A stretch of 8,748 nt of DNA from an uncultured Alphaproteobacteria bacterium (lineage in GTDB: Bacteria > Pseudomonadota > Alphaproteobacteria > Rickettsiales > UBA1997): contig CAIOKL010000203.1 in the NCBI GenBank assembly GCA_903858915.1, forward strand, positions 1 through 8,748. Direction: 5' to 3'. Both the position numbers and the translations under genes were made by a program. A model generated the notes under the pieces. The model had not been told where the DNA came from. It saw only the letters and a program-made list of their open reading frames with translations, and did not search any database. Below, piece by piece: positions 6,101 through 8,748 of this stretch. Every line of letters begins with the position of its first letter. The first letter of the stretch is position 1.

Positions 6101-8748
6101 ATAATTTATCGTGATTTACATGCGGGAAATATTTATGGAATTGCTGGCTTAGAGGCTTCAGTGCTTTCTGGCGGTGGGATAAACATCACTGCAAATAATT
6201 TATTAAATGACGCTTCTTCGATAATTTCTTCGGCAAATTTTGGAATTAACACCGCAAACTTTAATAATAATTCTTATACTTTTGTTCAATATGATGACAG
6301 CTCTAGAAATTACGAATATTACACCTCCTTCATCAAGGCGGGTGGCGAGCTTGCCATCACGCAAAATGGTGCATTAAATCCAAGCTTGATTAATGGAAGC
6401 AATGTGGCTTTTTTCGTTGCGGGCGTTGGTAATTCGAAGCATACGCAATCGACCACAATTAATCACATCGATAATTTTAAATTAAGCAAAGACGGCATTG
6501 TTAATGTTGATCTTGGGCAAATTACAAAGGCGCTCAATGAAAATAATGCTTCAATTAGTGACTTGGAAAATTTAAACTCGTTAAAAAATCCAATTTTAGC
6601 GGGGAACTTTAAAATCAATCTCGATTCGTCGGCGACAACTCCGCTCGTTGAGTCAAGAAGCCAATTCACCGACGCTTCAAAATTCTTCGGAAGCTCTTAT
6701 TATTTTGAAAAATTGGGTTTAAATCAATCGTTGATTTTGACGGGCATTGATAGTCAAAATAATAATCAATCTACAACCAGAATCCTCGGCGATGCTTTCA
6801 TTGAAAATAAATTAATTCTAGATCAATTGAGAATTTTAACCAATGATTCACTATTTTTAAGTAAAAATTTTAATAATTCCAGTCTACAAATTAAAGAATT
6901 ACTTGATAATTCAATTGAAGCATTTCTCGCTTTAGGACTAGACCCTAAACAAGTCGCGCTCAATGGACTTACCCAAGAGCAAATTAATTCCTTAACAAAA
7001 AATATAATCACTTTTGAAGCGACCAAAGTCAATGGCATCAGCGTTCTAGCGCCAAAAATTTATTTAACGAGGGAAACTCGCAACCGATTATTTAACACTA
7101 ATTCTTCAGCTGGCGGTAAGTCTTTCGCCAATTCTTCGACCATTTTTGCTAAAGAAAATTTAACGATCGATTCGCCTCGCGGTCAACTTTTAAATGCCGG
7201 CTCGATTACTAGCGATTTAAATCTTACTTTGAATCTCGATTCGCTAATCAACAAAACCAAATCGATTTCTCAAGCGCAAATTATTGCTGGCAATAATTTA
7301 TCAATCACCGCTCAAAATGGCGATATTAAAAATATTGGAGCTAAGATGGCTTCGAACTATGCTCTAAGCCTCTCGGCGTCGAATGGCAATATTTTAAACA
7401 CCGCGATTGTTCAAACCAATGATCAAAATTTATTAAATCAAAATCCGGATTCTTATCAACTGGCGATTGGCGATATTGCAAAATCATCCGGCAATATTTC
7501 TTCGACACTTTTACAAAATGCTTCGATTAAAGCCGGCTCAATCGCCATCAATGCGGGTGGGGATTTTGGTAATTTGACATCAGATATTACGGCAACAAAA
7601 AATCTTCTTGCGAATGGATCAAAAAGCTCTGGGAATTTGGTAATCAATGCCGGAGGTAATATTAATATTGCATCCACATTTGATTTTAATTATTTATCCG
7701 GAGCAGAAATTACTTCATTTTCTAAAATAAAATCCGGTGGCGATTTTTCAATAATTTCTAACAATGATTCTCCAAATGGCGGGGGAATAATTTTAAAAAA
7801 TAGTTTTCTTGATTCTGATGGAGCAATTTCAATTTCATCTAACAATAATATTTCAATTCTTAACGACAAAAGTTTGGAATTTTCTTTAAACGCTTTATCT
7901 GATATTCAGCTTCTTTCGAATGGATCAATCAATGTTGCCAATAATTATTTCAACACTGGTGGCTCAATTTTTATGACCGCGAGTAATGACATCAATAATT
8001 CTAACTATAAAATCCAAGCCAGTGAAAATGTAGTGATTTCTGCTGGCAATAATATCAACAATATTAGAACTATAGAAAATAATAATGAAACTAGAATTGA
8101 AGCCGGAAATATTGTCTCGCTTGATGCCGGAAATGATATAAATAATATCGGTGCAACTATTAAGGGTGGAAATCTAGTTTATCTAAAAGCCGGAAATGAT
8201 ATTAACAATAAAGCTTTGGTTAAATATACTATCAATGGCTCTTCAACAAATTCAGATGGCAGTGCGATAACTGAATCGCAAGCTCTCGCATCAAATGCCC
8301 GCTATATTAGTTCAAATTTAGTTGCTCAGGGAAATATTGAGTCAAATGGAAATTTGGTAATGGTTGCTGATAATAATATTAATATCAAAGGCTCAAATGT
8401 AGATTCAATTGGAGGCTCTCATCTCGAAGCAACCAATGGCAATATAAATATTACAACTGCAACGCTTCGCGACAAAACTTTTGCCGAAGGCGGAAGAAGA
8501 AAAAAACGCTGGGTTAGTATTTCGGACAACACAAACAATATCGAATCAAGCATCACAAGTGGCGGAAATCTTGATTTGATTGCAAGCGGAGCAAATGCTT
8601 CAGCTTCAGCTCTCGCAAGTGAAATTGGCAATATCAACATTACTGGCTCAAAACTTACTTCGGCAGACAATCTTTCTCTAAACGCTAAAAATGATATCAT
8701 CATCGCTTCCGCACAAGATACCGATTTCAGCTCTCTAGCGGGAAGACG
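3008..8748 (+). CDS. Two-partner-secretion exoprotein, FHA/CdiA-type haemagglutinin (3' partial)
   Basis: One frame is open from ATG 3008 to the right edge (1,913 codons, no stop). ATG 3008 is the only usual start codon after an in-frame TAA at 2936, although no clear Shine-Dalgarno precedes it. In order, the protein has a long signal peptide (residues 1-49) and a TPS domain (about 50-330) with GLSHNKFDDYNV, NPNL (131-134), LNEVTSG, GYTEIAG, NPNGI (172-176), the cysteine pair C178/C181 and a closing DAS...GVGVK block. An Asn-rich beta-helix follows to about 1200, then a conserved module at about 1205-1353, a second helical region, and from about 1790 the start of haemagglutinin repeats (ASAQDTDFSS at the edge). 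TPS proteins cross the outer membrane through a TpsB pore and act as adhesins or, in CdiA, as contact-dependent toxin carriers. TpsB, the C-terminus and any toxin/immunity pair are not visible. Class is certain; adhesin versus CDI effector is undecided. Confidence 0.95.
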   Translation, partial: MKLFLTITILIKNNFLKIAKFFKNFLTHFALISLIFEQFIFVASATAQALPIIPDGSTNTQITQTASGIDQINIAPINANGLSHNKFDDYNVNVAGQVINNFSGKNPAEIIAGNGANAVTQTQIGGLVIANPNLNEAGSAKIILNEVTSGSVSQLLGYTEIAGTKADLILANPNGITCNGCGFINTARLLMVAGKSDFDKNGNFGFNLKEQIDPNLYVPLITIDGLGLDATKVAGTEIVASSVKLLASIFGGEDNSLMIKTGEGKYDLATKNIDSINADAVSANSVSASKDNLNAQSSSPIFAIDASALAKIQAGQIYLIATKNGVGVKMASEILASQTLNLEADGDIYYQNIAVGDEANLKSSGTIQNIDSNASILAPNVHMRAENFDNSALISAYNLDIKNAKNFNNSGNLEALNLSFANVENIKNSGTIFAENSLKIAGTNLANFGDILSNTKLDINLAREINNAGSLQIINDFSLTAQSLDNSGSIRVFGDSLINADSINNRHNSLIFSNLNSTINSGNSLINSGVILANEKLDLNANLVTNFDEIFSGKDLKLNLTDSFTNVGSLSSIGALDIKSNSTIINNNQILSDKNLSISAFTLNNSDKIQANGDIAFDVTNLTNANKIISGGNFKIASTGNVANNGNLESADNFVINAINLTNSPFALILANQDLTLQASNIFNQNTKPLESIINSGIVSNFGVVNILTDNLNNNGGLIASKATTLNALSAQSVVLDNAFGAFVSTEEINLNLGALDYTITGNITASNIDITANNIFNRGNVVASDFIKLNATGDAENAQNGNIINGLADGDNSNILLASGSYIDFIAKNNIENYATILGSTNATLTSIYGDINNYNNAKITSGSGLATINAINGAFNNNAKTTLFTANNNAIFNVKNFNNFGEISVANDLTTNIENNLTNNPSALIWSGRDAIFNVANIFLNNQADIYADRNLTIQKNTSLDSTQNKTNLVQNISGNLETYSGDINIKTLNFENKRSSMKTQGGDYVYGQAYVSGGDCHRSKWGKLKCNPIIYRDLHAGNIYGIAGLEASVLSGGGINITANNLLNDASSIISSANFGINTANFNNNSYTFVQYDDSSRNYEYYTSFIKAGGELAITQNGALNPSLINGSNVAFFVAGVGNSKHTQSTTINHIDNFKLSKDGIVNVDLGQITKALNENNASISDLENLNSLKNPILAGNFKINLDSSATTPLVESRSQFTDASKFFGSSYYFEKLGLNQSLILTGIDSQNNNQSTTRILGDAFIENKLILDQLRILTNDSLFLSKNFNNSSLQIKELLDNSIEAFLALGLDPKQVALNGLTQEQINSLTKNIITFEATKVNGISVLAPKIYLTRETRNRLFNTNSSAGGKSFANSSTIFAKENLTIDSPRGQLLNAGSITSDLNLTLNLDSLINKTKSISQAQIIAGNNLSITAQNGDIKNIGAKMASNYALSLSASNGNILNTAIVQTNDQNLLNQNPDSYQLAIGDIAKSSGNISSTLLQNASIKAGSIAINAGGDFGNLTSDITATKNLLANGSKSSGNLVINAGGNINIASTFDFNYLSGAEITSFSKIKSGGDFSIISNNDSPNGGGIILKNSFLDSDGAISISSNNNISILNDKSLEFSLNALSDIQLLSNGSINVANNYFNTGGSIFMTASNDINNSNYKIQASENVVISAGNNINNIRTIENNNETRIEAGNIVSLDAGNDINNIGATIKGGNLVYLKAGNDINNKALVKYTINGSSTNSDGSAITESQALASNARYISSNLVAQGNIESNGNLVMVADNNINIKGSNVDSIGGSHLEATNGNINITTATLRDKTFAEGGRRKKRWVSISDNTNNIESSITSGGNLDLIASGANASASALASEIGNINITGSKLTSADNLSLNAKNDIIIASAQDTDFSSLAGR
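6600..7066 (+). other. Conserved non-helix module inside the exoprotein (CdiA/FHA pre-FHA-2 type)
   Basis: At about residues 1205-1353 the Asn-rich rungs give way to a mixed segment: PLVESRSQFTD, FFGSSYYFEKLGL, RILGDAFIENKLILDQLRIL, LLDNSIEAFLALGL, LTQEQINSLTKNIITFE and VLAPKIYL. These line up in order with blocks I recall from CdiA- and FHA-type proteins (xFTxxxxFLGSDYMLxxLGLD, RLGDGFYEQRLIxxQI, LTxEQMAxLTxDIVWLV, VLVPQVYL). In CdiA this block separates the FHA-1 helix and receptor-binding region from FHA-2. Here it is much diverged: the PDG-type insert before VLVPQVYL is shortened to KVNGIS. Confidence 0.7.
7979..8211 (+). repeat. Beta-helix rungs with recurring AGNDINN motif
   Basis: The heptapeptide A(S/G)N(D/N)INN recurs at 7979, 8042, 8126 and 8189 in the exoprotein. 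Intervals are 63, 84 and 63 bases, that is 21, 28 and 21 residues. The last two copies are also very similar as DNA (both begin GCCGGAAATGATAT). These are typical rungs of an FHA-type right-handed beta-helix, where Asn and Gly stack at the turns. Confidence 0.7.
8380..8748 (+). other. Start of haemagglutinin-repeat (Fil_haemagg_2-like) region
   Basis: From about residue 1790 the sequence takes on the pattern of the second haemagglutinin-repeat family of FHA/CdiA proteins: SNVDSIGGSHLEATNGNINI, a basic cluster R1830-R-K-K-R1834-W, SSITSGGNLDLIASG, INITGSKLTSADNLSLNAKNDI and IASAQDTDFSS. The basic cluster sits where relatives often carry a Lys/Ser/Gly-rich motif. The region runs off the right edge. 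Confidence 0.7.

Noticed and set aside
3655..8703. Many minus-strand ORFs (up to 190 codons) antisense to the exoprotein
   Set aside because: They mirror the repetitive, stop-poor codon use of the sense gene, have no recognisable domains, and the sense frame has clear family motifs throughout.

Overview
This is an AT-rich window with three genes, all on the + strand. The standard code fits: Trp is TGG and TGA ends the second gene. CobT is the best taxonomic clue, since this family is largely alphaproteobacterial. Together with the strong A/T bias and long homopolymer runs, it suggests an alphaproteobacterium with a reduced, AT-driven genome, perhaps Rickettsiales-like or otherwise host-associated. 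That placement is an inference; no rRNA is present to test it.

Layout. Positions 1-774 hold the C-terminal part of a renalase-like FAD/NAD(P)-dependent amine oxidase, cut by the left edge. Nine bases later starts cobT (784-2638), the VWA-domain subunit homologous to the aerobic cobaltochelatase component. As written, cobT is split by a +1 frameshift at a run of nine T (900-908). The N-terminal segment is in one frame and the rest, including the whole metal-binding VWA domain, is in the next. Removing one T gives a normal-length protein of about 617 residues. A 369-bp gap (2639-3007) follows, holding a weak terminator-like hairpin, a possible minus-strand gene remnant and a small dyad just upstream of the next start.

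From 3008 to the right edge a single uninterrupted frame of more than 1,900 codons encodes a very large two-partner-secretion exoprotein of the filamentous haemagglutinin (FHA)/CdiA type. It has a long signal peptide, a TPS secretion domain with NPNL and NPNGI motifs, a long Asn-rich beta-helix, a conserved interruption module like the one before FHA-2 in CdiA-type proteins, and the start of a haemagglutinin-repeat region. The C-terminus, any toxin, any immunity gene and the TpsB transporter lie outside the window.

The oxidoreductase and cobT look co-transcribed, but no shared function can be read from the sequence. The exoprotein is a separate unit, probably with its own promoter. The two points most worth following up are the homopolymer frameshift in cobT (assembly error, decay, or transcriptional slippage) and whether the exoprotein is a contact-dependent inhibition effector. 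I found no CRISPR array, tRNA, rRNA, insertion sequence or clearly novel system.
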